Shown here: one piece after another, positions 1-7,934 of the stretch
Layout: every line of letters begins with the position of its first letter
How positions within the stretch are numbered: position 1 is the first letter of the stretch
DNA from: Paenibacillus tianmuensis
Lineage (GTDB): Bacteria; Bacillota; Bacilli; Paenibacillales; NBRC-103111
Direction: 5' to 3'
Assembly: GCF_900100345.1 (NCBI RefSeq)
Contig: NZ_FMTT01000032.1
Coordinates: 1 to 64,000 of the forward strand
Length of the DNA: 64,000 nucleotides
Translations under genes and position numbers: made by a program
Notes under the pieces: generated by a model
Seen by the model: the letters and a program-made list of their open reading frames with translations, nothing else
Database searches by the model: none
What the model was told of the DNA's origin: nothing

Positions 1-2196
1 GCATTGAAAGCGCTGGAAACAGCACGAAACGGTCTTGTCCTTGTAAGTGCAAGTGTGGACAAAGCCGCACTGCAAGCGAAAGCGAATCAAATTGATAGTG
101 AAAACCTGAAAGAAGCCGACTATACGCCGACAAGCTGGCAAGCGTTGCAAAGTGCGCTGGCTAACGCGAAGAAGGTGCTGGACAATCCAAACGCCACGCA
201 AGCGGAAGTTGAGACGGCTTTGGCTAAACTGACTGAAGCGCGCAAGCAATTAGACCTGTTGGATGCCGTGCTTGGTAATCTGGATGTTGTCGATTTGAAG
301 AACGGCAAGCCAGTCGTATTGTCCCCGGTGTTTGACGGAAAGAAATCGAATTATGAAGCAGTGGTATCGAATGCCGTCTACGGTGTTGGCATCGCTCCGC
401 AAGCGCTCCATCCGAATAGCAAGATGACGGTCACTTTGAACGGCCAAGAGGTTAACGCAAAGGATTGGGGCAGTCTGCCTCTCAAGGAAGGCAAAAATGT
501 GATCAAGGTGGAAGTGGCCGATCCGAACGGGAAGAAGAAGACGTACACGATGGAAATTTTGCGCGTCTCCAGCAAGCTGGCTTCGCTGACACCTTCTACC
601 GGAAGCCTCAATCCGGCCTTCGATCCGGACAAGGAAGCCTACACGATGAGCGTACCGAGCAGCGTTTACCAGCTTGGATGGACACCGGTGACGCTTGATC
701 CGAAGGCCACTGTTGAAATTAGTGTCAACGGCGGGGCGTTTACAACCTTGACCAATGGAAAGGCAAGCCCGGATTATGGGCTGAATGTCGGCGCCAATAC
801 GATCGTCGTCAAAGTAACCGATCGGAACGGCGTAGTCAAGCAATACACGGTTACCGTAACAAGAGCGTATGACTCCAACTCCAACACCACATCGAGCGGA
901 AGCAGTGGCAGTTGGGGAGGCGGTGGCGGAAGTGTTTCTAAACCGGCTGGTATCGGAACGAGCGTGAACGGCAAGGACGTTTCGTTCGCCAAGGGAACGA
1001 CGGAGCGATCCGATGGCCGCACGCATACGAAGATTCAAGTCGATGCAAGCAAGCTGAACGATCTGTTGTCGCAAGGCAACGGACAGAAACTCGTCATCCG
1101 CATTCCGGAAGGCGATGCCCGGGTGGATGGCTTGACGGGAACGACCGTCAAGCGGTTGGTCGACACCGGCTCGAGCCTGGAAATTAGCAGCCCGCTCGGG
1201 ATCTACCGGGTTCCTGGCAACCAGTTGGACTTGAATGCCATCGCGAAGCAATGGAATAATGCAGCGCTTGGCGATATTGCGGTCCATGTTGACATTAAGC
1301 GTGCTTCGGCCGTACAGATCGAAACTGCCCGCAGCAAGGCAACGGCAGAAGGGTATCAGCTGCTCGTTGATCCGGTCAATCTCGATTTGACCTTCACCCG
1401 TGAGGGACGGACGGTTAGAGCGGGACAATTGAACGGATATGCCGCGAAATACATTGCGCTGCCCGAAGGCGTCGATCCGAATCGAATCACGACAGGCGTT
1501 ATCGTGTACCCGGACGGAACCGTATTCCATGTTCCGACGGTCGTTACGAAAATTGACAACCGATATTTTGCAATGATCAACGATTTGCGTAGCCATGGCA
1601 CGTATTCCGTCATCTGGAATCCGCAGGACTTCGATGATGTAAGAAACCATTGGGCCAAAGCGGAAGTGAACAACATTGCAGCGAGACTGGATCTTGAGGG
1701 AACGGGGAACAATACTTGGTCGCCGGATCGCAATGTGAGCCGTTCTGAATTTGCGGCTATTGTCGTCTCCGGTCTGGGTCTCTTGCGCCAGGATGTGCCG
1801 CAGAGCACATTCCATGACGTGCTTTCGTCGGCCTGGCACCATAGTGCCGTAACCATTGCCAACGAATTCGGCATCGTGCTTGGCTATGAAGACGGCTCGT
1901 TCCGAGCTGATCAGCAGATCACCAGAGAGCAAGGGATTGCCATGATTGCCCGCGCTTATCGCGTGATCAATTCGCAAAAAGACATCAATTCGAGTGAGCT
2001 TGATGCGCGACTCTCGGCGTTCGGCGATGCGAAGAACGTTTCTTCTTGGGCGAAGGAAGCTGTAGCTATGATGGTTGCAGCCGGAATCGTCGAAGGAAAA
2101 GACGGTCAACTGCTGAAGCCGCAAGACAGCATGACGCGTGCGGAAACTGCCGCGCTTATTCAAAGGCTGTTGAAAGTAACGCATCTTATCGATTGA
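1..2196 (+). CDS. S-layer homology (SLH) domain protein, 5' end outside window
   Basis: The reading frame is open from base 1, so the true start and any signal peptide lie upstream. The visible 731 residues begin with a FIVAR-like helical segment (about 20-90), followed by two cadherin-like beta-sandwich repeats (about 90-190 and 190-290). Each repeat ends in a strand of the type KKTYTMEILR or VKQYTVTVTR. A Gly/Ser-rich linker (about 297-320) and a beta-rich middle region come next. Three SLH modules close the protein (about 548-600, 605-660, 670-728), the first with FDDVRNHWAKAEV. SLH modules bind pyruvylated secondary cell-wall polymer, so this is a surface-anchored protein, probably adhesive or enzyme-presenting. 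A clear terminator follows. The substrate cannot be told from this part. Confidence 0.9.
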   Translation, partial: ALKALETARNGLVLVSASVDKAALQAKANQIDSENLKEADYTPTSWQALQSALANAKKVLDNPNATQAEVETALAKLTEARKQLDLLDAVLGNLDVVDLKNGKPVVLSPVFDGKKSNYEAVVSNAVYGVGIAPQALHPNSKMTVTLNGQEVNAKDWGSLPLKEGKNVIKVEVADPNGKKKTYTMEILRVSSKLASLTPSTGSLNPAFDPDKEAYTMSVPSSVYQLGWTPVTLDPKATVEISVNGGAFTTLTNGKASPDYGLNVGANTIVVKVTDRNGVVKQYTVTVTRAYDSNSNTTSSGSSGSWGGGGGSVSKPAGIGTSVNGKDVSFAKGTTERSDGRTHTKIQVDASKLNDLLSQGNGQKLVIRIPEGDARVDGLTGTTVKRLVDTGSSLEISSPLGIYRVPGNQLDLNAIAKQWNNAALGDIAVHVDIKRASAVQIETARSKATAEGYQLLVDPVNLDLTFTREGRTVRAGQLNGYAAKYIALPEGVDPNRITTGVIVYPDGTVFHVPTVVTKIDNRYFAMINDLRSHGTYSVIWNPQDFDDVRNHWAKAEVNNIAARLDLEGTGNNTWSPDRNVSRSEFAAIVVSGLGLLRQDVPQSTFHDVLSSAWHHSAVTIANEFGIVLGYEDGSFRADQQITREQGIAMIARAYRVINSQKDINSSELDARLSAFGDAKNVSSWAKEAVAMMVAAGIVEGKDGQLLKPQDSMTRAETAALIQRLLKVTHLID

Positions 2197-2211
2197 TCCG
2201 TAAGCTAAACG

Positions 2212-2250
2212 ACCACCGCCGGCGCTTCGAAACCGGCGGTGGTTGTTCTT
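2212..2250 (+). terminator. Rho-independent terminator of the SLH gene
   Basis: A perfect 11-bp stem (ACCACCGCCGG at 2212-2222, CCGGCGGTGGT at 2233-2243) with a 10-nt loop is followed by the T-rich tail TGTTCTTTAT, 16 bases after the SLH stop codon. Confidence 0.85.
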
Positions 2251-2299
2251 TATAAAGTCTTAAGCCGAAATGCGAAATGGAAAAGGAGCGAGATCAAGG

Positions 2300-3439
2300 T
2301 TGAGAGCGATCCTGGTCGACGATGAACGATTGGCTTTGAGGCATCTCAAGCAAAAGCTGGAATGCGATGTGGGTGGTGTTGAAGTCGTCGAAACGTGTAT
2401 GGACCCGAGCCAAGCGGTTGACATGGCGATCAAGCATCGGCCCGATGTTGTATTTCTCGATATCCAGATGCCTGGGATCAATGGTTTACAGTTGGGAGAA
2501 CAGCTGCAATTGGCCGTTCCCGACATCGAGATTATTTTTGTGACCGGTCACGACCAGTATGCGATTCACGCTTTTAAACTCTACGCGCTGGATTATATTT
2601 TGAAGCCTGCTCGAACGGATCGTTTGCAGCAGACGGTACAGCGTTTGAGAGGAAAGCTGAAGGCGAACAAAGAAACTGGCCGGGAATCCCAAGCGCCGTT
2701 GATTTGCTGTTTTAATCAGATCCGATTTCAACTTCCCGGCAACGATTCACAAACCGTTAAATGGCGTACGAGCAAGGCACAGGAGCTGTTTGCCTACTTG
2801 CTGCATCATCGGTACCGAACGGTGGACAGAGGCACGTTAATTGAGCTTCTATGGCCGGATTTTGATGTGTCCAGAGCGGCACAGCAGCTGTATACGACGA
2901 TTTACCATATCCGTCAAACCTTGAAAACGAGCGGGATGGGAACGGTATCCATCGCCAGCGCAGATTTGGAGGCCGGATACAGGCTTACCGTGGGCGAGGT
3001 AAGAATCGACACGGAGGAATGGGAAGCTCGCGTCAAGCAATTGGGAGTTCTCGACGTTCATACGATGGAGGCGCACGAGCATGTTCTCCAGTTGTATCAA
3101 GAGCACTATCTCGGAGACTACGAGTACCTGTGGGCCGAACACGAACGGGAACGGCTTCGCCTGCTGTGGCTGCACCATGCGAGAAGCTTGAGCGGATTTT
3201 ATAGGGGACAAGGAAGAATACAAGCGGCCATTCAGGTCAATCTACGCATTCAAGAGCTGTTCCCGGATGAGGAGGAAAGCTACTTCATTCTGATGAAGCT
3301 CTATGATGCATTGGGGGACAGAGGCAGGGTCGAAGAACAATATTGGCTTCTGACCTTGAGAATGGAGCGGGAACTGGAGTCGACGGTCCATACGGATATT
3401 GCCTCATGGTATCAACGATGGAGGCAGCGTGATGTTTGA
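2300..3439 (+). CDS. Response regulator with winged-helix and BTAD (SARP-like) domains
   Basis: The protein is a two-component response regulator. The receiver domain fills about residues 1-115: acidic pair D7-D8, phospho-acceptor D54 in FLDIQMPG, and the conserved Lys 102 in ILKPAR. An OmpR/SARP-type winged helix (about 140-235) and a TPR-like bacterial transcriptional activation domain (about 240-375) follow. I prefer the TTG start at 2300, because it begins directly at the receiver strand LRAILVDDER and has AAGGAG eleven bases upstream. An ATG at 2270 would add ten basic residues. No histidine kinase is in the window, so the input is unknown. The role is probably transcriptional activation. 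Confidence 0.85.
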   Translation: MRAILVDDERLALRHLKQKLECDVGGVEVVETCMDPSQAVDMAIKHRPDVVFLDIQMPGINGLQLGEQLQLAVPDIEIIFVTGHDQYAIHAFKLYALDYILKPARTDRLQQTVQRLRGKLKANKETGRESQAPLICCFNQIRFQLPGNDSQTVKWRTSKAQELFAYLLHHRYRTVDRGTLIELLWPDFDVSRAAQQLYTTIYHIRQTLKTSGMGTVSIASADLEAGYRLTVGEVRIDTEEWEARVKQLGVLDVHTMEAHEHVLQLYQEHYLGDYEYLWAEHERERLRLLWLHHARSLSGFYRGQGRIQAAIQVNLRIQELFPDEEESYFILMKLYDALGDRGRVEEQYWLLTLRMERELESTVHTDIASWYQRWRQRDV

Positions 3440-3440
3440 A

Positions 3441-3467
3441 GAAGATCAGGGGCGCCCCCTGGTCTTC
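3441..3467. terminator. Strong hairpin after the response-regulator gene
   Basis: A 12-bp stem (GAAGATCAGGGG at 3441-3452, CCCCTGGTCTTC at 3456-3467, one G-T pair) closes on a 3-nt loop just after the stop codon. It lacks a direct T-run, so termination on either strand is likely but not certain. Confidence 0.5.
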
Positions 3468-3488
3468 AAGCTTAAAGCTATTCTTTTC

Positions 3489-3520
3489 TTGACACGCCTA
3501 ATTATTGCGCTTAGTATAAT
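3489..3520 (+). promoter_or_regulatory. Sigma-A-like promoter of the GntR regulator gene
   Basis: TTGACA at 3489-3494 and TATAAT at 3515-3520 are both perfect hexamers, but they are 20 bases apart. Reading the -10 as TAGTAT (3513-3518) gives 18. Transcription would start near 3527, directly at the operator at 3530. Confidence 0.6.
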
Positions 3521-3529
3521 GGTGTGGGC

Positions 3530-3546
3530 AATTGGGTGATCCAATT
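3530..3546. promoter_or_regulatory. Operator 1 of the GntR/FadR regulator (autoregulatory)
   Basis: AATTGGGTGATCCAATT contains the inverted repeat AATTGG/CCAATT around a 5-bp centre. Its exact reverse complement occurs at 4311-4327, at the other end of the regulator gene. The site sits at the predicted transcription start, which suits repression. The binding protein is inferred from position. Confidence 0.7.
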
Positions 3547-3584
3547 ATCCGAAAGTAACGTAATTCGTGGAAAGGTAACGGACA

Positions 3585-4289
3585 ATGACTATTAAGAAAA
3601 TAAAATACCACCGGGTTTATGAAGATGTCATTGAGCAGATTGAAAATATCATTCTCGAAGGCAACCTTGCTCCGGGGGACGTGCTGCCTACGGAACGCGA
3701 GTTGGCCCAGGCGTTCGGCATCAGCCGCGGCACGCTGCGCGAAGCTTTCCGCATTCTGGAGCGGGAGGGACTGATCGAAACCCGTCCGGGAGGCGGCCGT
3801 TTCCTCAACAGAAATCTGACGAAGGCGGAAGATACGAAGCGCATCCTCGAAAATATCGAGCGGGCGACGATTATCGAGCTGCTGGAGGCAAGGGAAATTT
3901 TCGAGACGGGAATCGTGGAGCTGGCGGCGATACGGGCGACCGAGCAGGATATTGCGGAAATTGAAAGCGCTCTTGAGCGCTGGGGGACGATTGACAGCAG
4001 CTCCGACGATCCCGTCAATCCCGATCAGGCGTTCCATCTCTCGATCGCCAAAGCGACGCATAACGTCGTACTGGTGAATCTGATCGATCTGCACATTGAT
4101 CTTTTGCAAAAAACGCTGACCAAGACGGTCGATATCCCCGGTCGCAAAAGCGAAGTGTACAAGGAGCATTACGCCATTCTTCAAGCGATCAAGGAAAAAG
4201 ATCCGGCGAAAGCTAAAGCGGCGCTCCTGCATCATCTCCAGCAGGTGAAGCAAAATATTTCTGCGAACAAAGCGGAGTCAAACGGATGA
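3585..4289 (+). CDS. GntR/FadR-family transcriptional regulator (FCD domain)
   Basis: This 234-residue protein has an N-terminal winged helix (about 10-75), with TERELAQAFGISRGTLREAF as the recognition helix-turn-helix and a GGGRF wing. An all-helical FCD ligand domain follows (about 85-225), carrying the D/H positions that usually bind a metal and a carboxylate ligand. FadR-subfamily proteins are usually repressors released by a substrate of the pathway they control. It lies just upstream of the AtuA-ABC-ribokinase operon and between two mirror-image operators, so it very probably represses both itself and that operon. The ATG start has GGAAAGG ten bases upstream. The ligand is unknown. Confidence 0.88.
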   Translation: MTIKKIKYHRVYEDVIEQIENIILEGNLAPGDVLPTERELAQAFGISRGTLREAFRILEREGLIETRPGGGRFLNRNLTKAEDTKRILENIERATIIELLEAREIFETGIVELAAIRATEQDIAEIESALERWGTIDSSSDDPVNPDQAFHLSIAKATHNVVLVNLIDLHIDLLQKTLTKTVDIPGRKSEVYKEHYAILQAIKEKDPAKAKAALLHHLQQVKQNISANKAESNG

Positions 4290-4300
4290 TCAGCATCCTT

Positions 4301-4327
4301 TTGACGTTTTAATTGGATCACCCAATT
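4301..4327 (+). promoter_or_regulatory. Operon promoter element with operator 2
   Basis: TTGACG (4301-4306) is a likely -35 box. The operator AATTGGATCACCCAATT (4311-4327) begins four bases later, so it would occupy the spacer and block RNA polymerase. No clean -10 box is seen; CAATTA or CAATAT around 4323-4336 are weak candidates. The 17-bp operator is the exact reverse complement of operator 1. Confidence 0.6.
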
Positions 4328-4398
4328 ACCCAATATCCAAAATTTGTGTGTGTTTGTGAAATACAGATCATTGTTAGCGGATAAGGCGGAGGAGTCAT

Positions 4399-5766
4399 AT
4401 GGCAAAAGACGAGTTCAAAATTTTGGCCCCTTGCGGGATGCTGGGTTACGGGTTTCCGAAGTCCTCCTTTATGAACGGGATGGCTTGCGGCCCGGATGCA
4501 ATCGTGGTGGATGCCGGCTCTACCGATGCAGGGCCTCATAAATTAGGCGCAGGCACGGCGATTGTTAGTAAGCAAGCCTGCAAGAAGGATCTCGAAATCA
4601 TCATTAGCGAGGGCGTCAAAGCAGGTATCCCGATCATTATCGGGTCGGCCGGAGGAAGCGGCGCGGAGGTTCATGTGGAGTGGACCCGGTCGATCGTTCT
4701 GGAGATTCTGGAAGAGCACGGGATTCGCGGTCTCAAGCTAGCGACCATCTGGGCGGACATTCCCCGCGACGTGGTGGCGGCGAAGCTGGAGGCAGGCCAG
4801 TGCGAGCCGCTGGGCCTGACCGTTGCGCCGCTGACGCCGGAACGGCTTGCGGCGACCGACCGCATCGTGGCGCAGATGGGGCACGAACCGATTATTGCGG
4901 CACTGGAGGAAGCGGCAGACATTATTATTTGCGGCCGCGCGTACGACCCGTCGCCCTTCGCGGCCGTCGCCATGCATCATGGCTACGATCCGGCGCTTGC
5001 TTACCATCTCGGCAAAATTTTGGAGTGCGCGGCGCTGTCCGCCGAGCCGGGAACGACGAAGGATTGCATGCTCGGTACCTTGAAAGCGGATTCGTTTATC
5101 GTGCAGCCGCTCAATGAAGCCCGCAAATGTACCGCGGTGTCGGTGGCGGCGCACACGTTTTATGAGAAGGACCATCCGTACATTTTGCACGGGCCGGGCT
5201 TGGTGCTCAATCTGGAGCATTGCGTCTTTACCGAGCTTGGGAACGGCAGCGTCGAAGTGCGCGGCAGCCAAATCGCCGAGACTCCGGTGTACAAGATCAA
5301 GCTGGAAGGCGCGATGAAAGTGGCTTACCGCACGTTTGTCATCGCAGGGGTTCGTGATCCGCTGCTGATTGCGAAGATTGAAGAGGTTGAAGAGCTGGTC
5401 AAGCAGCAGGTGTGCGACTATTACAGCGAGGTTTCGCCGGACGACTATAAGATCCATTTTATCAACTACGGCCTCAACGGCGTGCTGGGGGAGCTGGAGC
5501 CGCAGCACAAACCGGCGCATGAGCTGGGCGTCGTGTTCGAGGTCGTCGCCAAGACGCAGGAGCTGGCCAATGCGGTATGCAGCTCGGTGAGATCGACGTT
5601 CTTGCATTACGGGTATGAAGGAAGAAAAGCGACCGCAGGGAATTTGGCGTTTCCGTTTGCGCCCAGCGATGTACCGTTTGGCGCGGTATACGAGTTCTCC
5701 GTTTACCACCTGATGGAAGTCTCGGACGGATTCGAAATGTTCCGGACCGATTATGAAGAGGTGTAA
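4399..5766 (+). CDS. AtuA-like (DUF1446) protein
   Basis: This 455-residue protein matches the acyclic-terpene-utilization AtuA/DUF1446 family over its full length. Family-typical stretches include IVVDAGSTDAGPHKLG near residue 35, IIIGSAGGSGAE near 77 and IIICGRAYDPSPFAA near 173. The biochemical role of the family is not firmly known. It is named from the Pseudomonas citronellol/geraniol cluster and often sits beside a DUF4387 protein, as it does here (6-base gap). It is the first structural gene of the operon behind operator 2. The ATG start has GGCGGAGG ten bases upstream. Its neighbours (a sugar-type importer, ADP-ribosylglycohydrolases and a ribokinase) do not suggest terpenes, so a different substrate is likely here. 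Confidence 0.85.
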   Translation: MAKDEFKILAPCGMLGYGFPKSSFMNGMACGPDAIVVDAGSTDAGPHKLGAGTAIVSKQACKKDLEIIISEGVKAGIPIIIGSAGGSGAEVHVEWTRSIVLEILEEHGIRGLKLATIWADIPRDVVAAKLEAGQCEPLGLTVAPLTPERLAATDRIVAQMGHEPIIAALEEAADIIICGRAYDPSPFAAVAMHHGYDPALAYHLGKILECAALSAEPGTTKDCMLGTLKADSFIVQPLNEARKCTAVSVAAHTFYEKDHPYILHGPGLVLNLEHCVFTELGNGSVEVRGSQIAETPVYKIKLEGAMKVAYRTFVIAGVRDPLLIAKIEEVEELVKQQVCDYYSEVSPDDYKIHFINYGLNGVLGELEPQHKPAHELGVVFEVVAKTQELANAVCSSVRSTFLHYGYEGRKATAGNLAFPFAPSDVPFGAVYEFSVYHLMEVSDGFEMFRTDYEEV

Positions 5767-5772
5767 AAAGCG

Positions 5773-6084
5773 ATGAAATTATTCGATGCGGCGGCCGTTC
5801 TGCGCAGCAAAAACAGCGGCCCCTTTGAAATTACGGTTGACGTGCTGTTCGACGATCCAATCATTTATTACAAGATCAAAGAGCAAGGCCTGATCAATAA
5901 AGAGCTCGTATCGCGGCTCTACAATATTGAGCAAGATCACATTACGCAGATCGTCTTCTTCGATCAGGCGCTCGGGTTCAAAATTACGTTTGCGAGAAAA
6001 GTTTCGTCAGGCACCTTCCTGGACCGGGACGTGTACGGGGCGCAGCAGCATGCGCCGTTGATGGAACTGGAGATCAACTTGTGA
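5773..6084 (+). CDS. DUF4387 protein, AtuA partner
   Basis: The 103-residue protein is typical in length and sequence for DUF4387, for example the opening LFDAAAVLRSKNSGPFEITV and the segment FDQALGFKITFARK. DUF4387 is usually encoded directly after, or fused to, DUF1446/AtuA, which suggests the two form one enzyme. No catalytic mechanism is established. It begins 6 bases after the AtuA-like gene and 20 bases before the first permease gene. The start is weak for a ribosome site, which fits translational coupling. Confidence 0.85.
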   Translation: MKLFDAAAVLRSKNSGPFEITVDVLFDDPIIYYKIKEQGLINKELVSRLYNIEQDHITQIVFFDQALGFKITFARKVSSGTFLDRDVYGAQQHAPLMELEINL

Positions 6085-6104
6085 TCCGTCAGGAGGTGTA
6101 ACGG

Positions 6105-7007
6105 ATGAAAGCGTATTCGAAGCTGAATCGAATATGGGCCGATAAAATGCTTTATCTCATGCTTCTCCCGTGTCTGGCGTATTTCGTCATCTTCCATGTG
6201 TGGCCGATTATCGGGATGAAGCTGGCTTTTTACGAATACCGCATTCTCGGAGACAACGTGTACGTGGGACTCAAATATTTCCGCGAGCTGTTCAGCACGC
6301 CCATTTTTTCCAACGTACTGGCCAATACATTAATCATTAGCGCGATGAAAATGTTTCTAATTTTTCCGATCCCGATTCTGTTCGCTCTGATGCTCAACGA
6401 GTTCGCGAACGGCAAATTTCGCAAGGCGGTGCAGGTCGTTTCGTACTTGCCCCACTTTCTGTCGTGGGTCGTTATCGCGGGCATTTGGTTCGAATTTCTG
6501 TCCCCGTCCACGGGTGCGGTGAACGATCTGATCAAGGCGCTCGGCTTTCCGCCTCAAGATTTCCTGACGGATAAAGGAAGCATCCGGTGGGTGTTGATTG
6601 CCAGCGAAGCCTGGCGCAGTATCGGCTGGGACTCGATTATTTTTCTGGCCGCGATTATGGGCATCAGCCCAAGCTTGTACGAAGCGGCTTATGTCGACGG
6701 AGCGTCGCGCTGGCACATTGTCACCCGAGTCGTGTTGCCGCATTTGTACGTTCCGATGGTCACGATCTTTATCCTCAATGTCGGCTTCATTATGAATGCC
6801 GGACTCGATCAGGTACTGAACTTCACCAACGATTCGGTCAACAGCCAGATCGATATTATCGATACGTACGTATACCGTGTCGGCTTGATCAACGGGCAGT
6901 ATTCGTTCGCTACAGCGGCCAATCTGTTCAAGAGCCTGATTGGCGTCGTGCTCGTGCTGTCCACTCATTTTATATCGAAGAAATTGACCTCGAAAGGCGC
7001 ATGGTAA
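6105..7007 (+). CDS. Sugar-type ABC transporter permease (LplB-like)
   Basis: This 300-residue membrane protein has about six hydrophobic helices and the EAA loop EAAYVDGASRWHIVTRVVLP (about residues 192-211), which contacts the ATPase. It belongs to the MalF/UgpA side of the carbohydrate uptake permeases and resembles LplB/YtcP-cluster proteins common in Paenibacillaceae. The ribosome site AGGAGGTG lies just before the ATG. It pairs with the next gene and the lipoprotein at 7935. No ATPase gene is in the operon, so a shared MsmX-type ATPase encoded elsewhere probably energises it. Confidence 0.92.
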   Translation: MKAYSKLNRIWADKMLYLMLLPCLAYFVIFHVWPIIGMKLAFYEYRILGDNVYVGLKYFRELFSTPIFSNVLANTLIISAMKMFLIFPIPILFALMLNEFANGKFRKAVQVVSYLPHFLSWVVIAGIWFEFLSPSTGAVNDLIKALGFPPQDFLTDKGSIRWVLIASEAWRSIGWDSIIFLAAIMGISPSLYEAAYVDGASRWHIVTRVVLPHLYVPMVTIFILNVGFIMNAGLDQVLNFTNDSVNSQIDIIDTYVYRVGLINGQYSFATAANLFKSLIGVVLVLSTHFISKKLTSKGAW

Positions 7008-7019
7008 GGGGGTGCCAAG

Positions 7020-7904
7020 ATGGTTGGCAAAAAAATAACCGTTTCCAAAACGTTGATCGGCCTGCTGCTGACGCTGCTGACACTGACGATGTTCGTGCCG
7101 ATTGTAAACTTGTTCGCCAGAGCGTTATCGCATCCCGACCAGGTTCATCAGCTGAAAGGCTACGATCTGCTGCCCAAGGGGATCTCGCTGATCAACTTTC
7201 AAGTCGTTCTCGGCAATCCGATTGTCGGCAAGGCGCTGATGAATTCGCTGTTTATTACGGTGGTGGGCACCGGCTTATGTATCTTTTTTACGACGATTGC
7301 CGCCTACGTCTTAACGCGAAAAAACTTGGTCGGCAAAACCCCGATCATGATTTTTCTGATCGTCATCATGATTTTCGAGCCGGGGATCGTTCAGGAATAT
7401 ATGGTCATGAAGGATCTGCATCTGCTCGACAGCTTATGGTCGATGGTGCTGTACCGGATGATCAATGTGTACTACTTGATTATAATGATGCGTTTTTTGG
7501 AAGAAATTCCGGAGTCCCTGCTGGAAGCGGCCAGAATCGACGGCGCTGGGCATATGACCTTGTTTATCCGCATCGTTATGCCGCTGGCGCGCATACCACT
7601 GCTGACGATCGGGATGTTCTACGCGATTGCGAAGTGGAACGAGTTTTTCAAATCCAGCATTTTCTTGTCCAGCCGCGAGAATACCGTGCTGCAGGTGCTG
7701 CTTAGACAATTTGTCGTGGAGCGGGACACTTCGGCGCTGGTCGGCGCAGCGAATCTGCTCCAAAACAACAATATCGCGCAGCTCGACTTCTCTTCGCTGA
7801 AAGCGGCTACAATTGTCATCGCCATGATTCCGATTCTCATGCTCTATCCTATTATTCTGAAGTATTACACCAGCGGAGTAATGGATGGCGGCGTCAAAGA
7901 ATAA
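7020..7904 (+). CDS. Sugar-type ABC transporter permease (YtcP/MalG-like)
   Basis: This is the second permease of the importer, 294 residues with six predicted membrane helices. Its EAA loop reads EAARIDGAGHMTLFIRIVMP (about residues 177-196). It starts 12 bases after the first permease, with AAGGGGGTG as ribosome site. The long extracytoplasmic loop after the first helix (about residues 35-70) is typical of the YtcP group. The heterodimer with the upstream permease should form the membrane channel for the substrate delivered by the lipoprotein downstream. Confidence 0.92.
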   Translation: MVGKKITVSKTLIGLLLTLLTLTMFVPIVNLFARALSHPDQVHQLKGYDLLPKGISLINFQVVLGNPIVGKALMNSLFITVVGTGLCIFFTTIAAYVLTRKNLVGKTPIMIFLIVIMIFEPGIVQEYMVMKDLHLLDSLWSMVLYRMINVYYLIIMMRFLEEIPESLLEAARIDGAGHMTLFIRIVMPLARIPLLTIGMFYAIAKWNEFFKSSIFLSSRENTVLQVLLRQFVVERDTSALVGAANLLQNNNIAQLDFSSLKAATIVIAMIPILMLYPIILKYYTSGVMDGGVKE

Positions 7905-7934
7905 ACCACACAAGACATTGGGGAGGAAATAGTA

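Noticed and set aside
250-2184. Long open frame antisense to the SLH gene
   Set aside because: It shows composition-driven open reading without domains, start-site signals or neighbours. Similar antisense frames occur opposite 4738-5709, 7434-9029 and 10649-12079.
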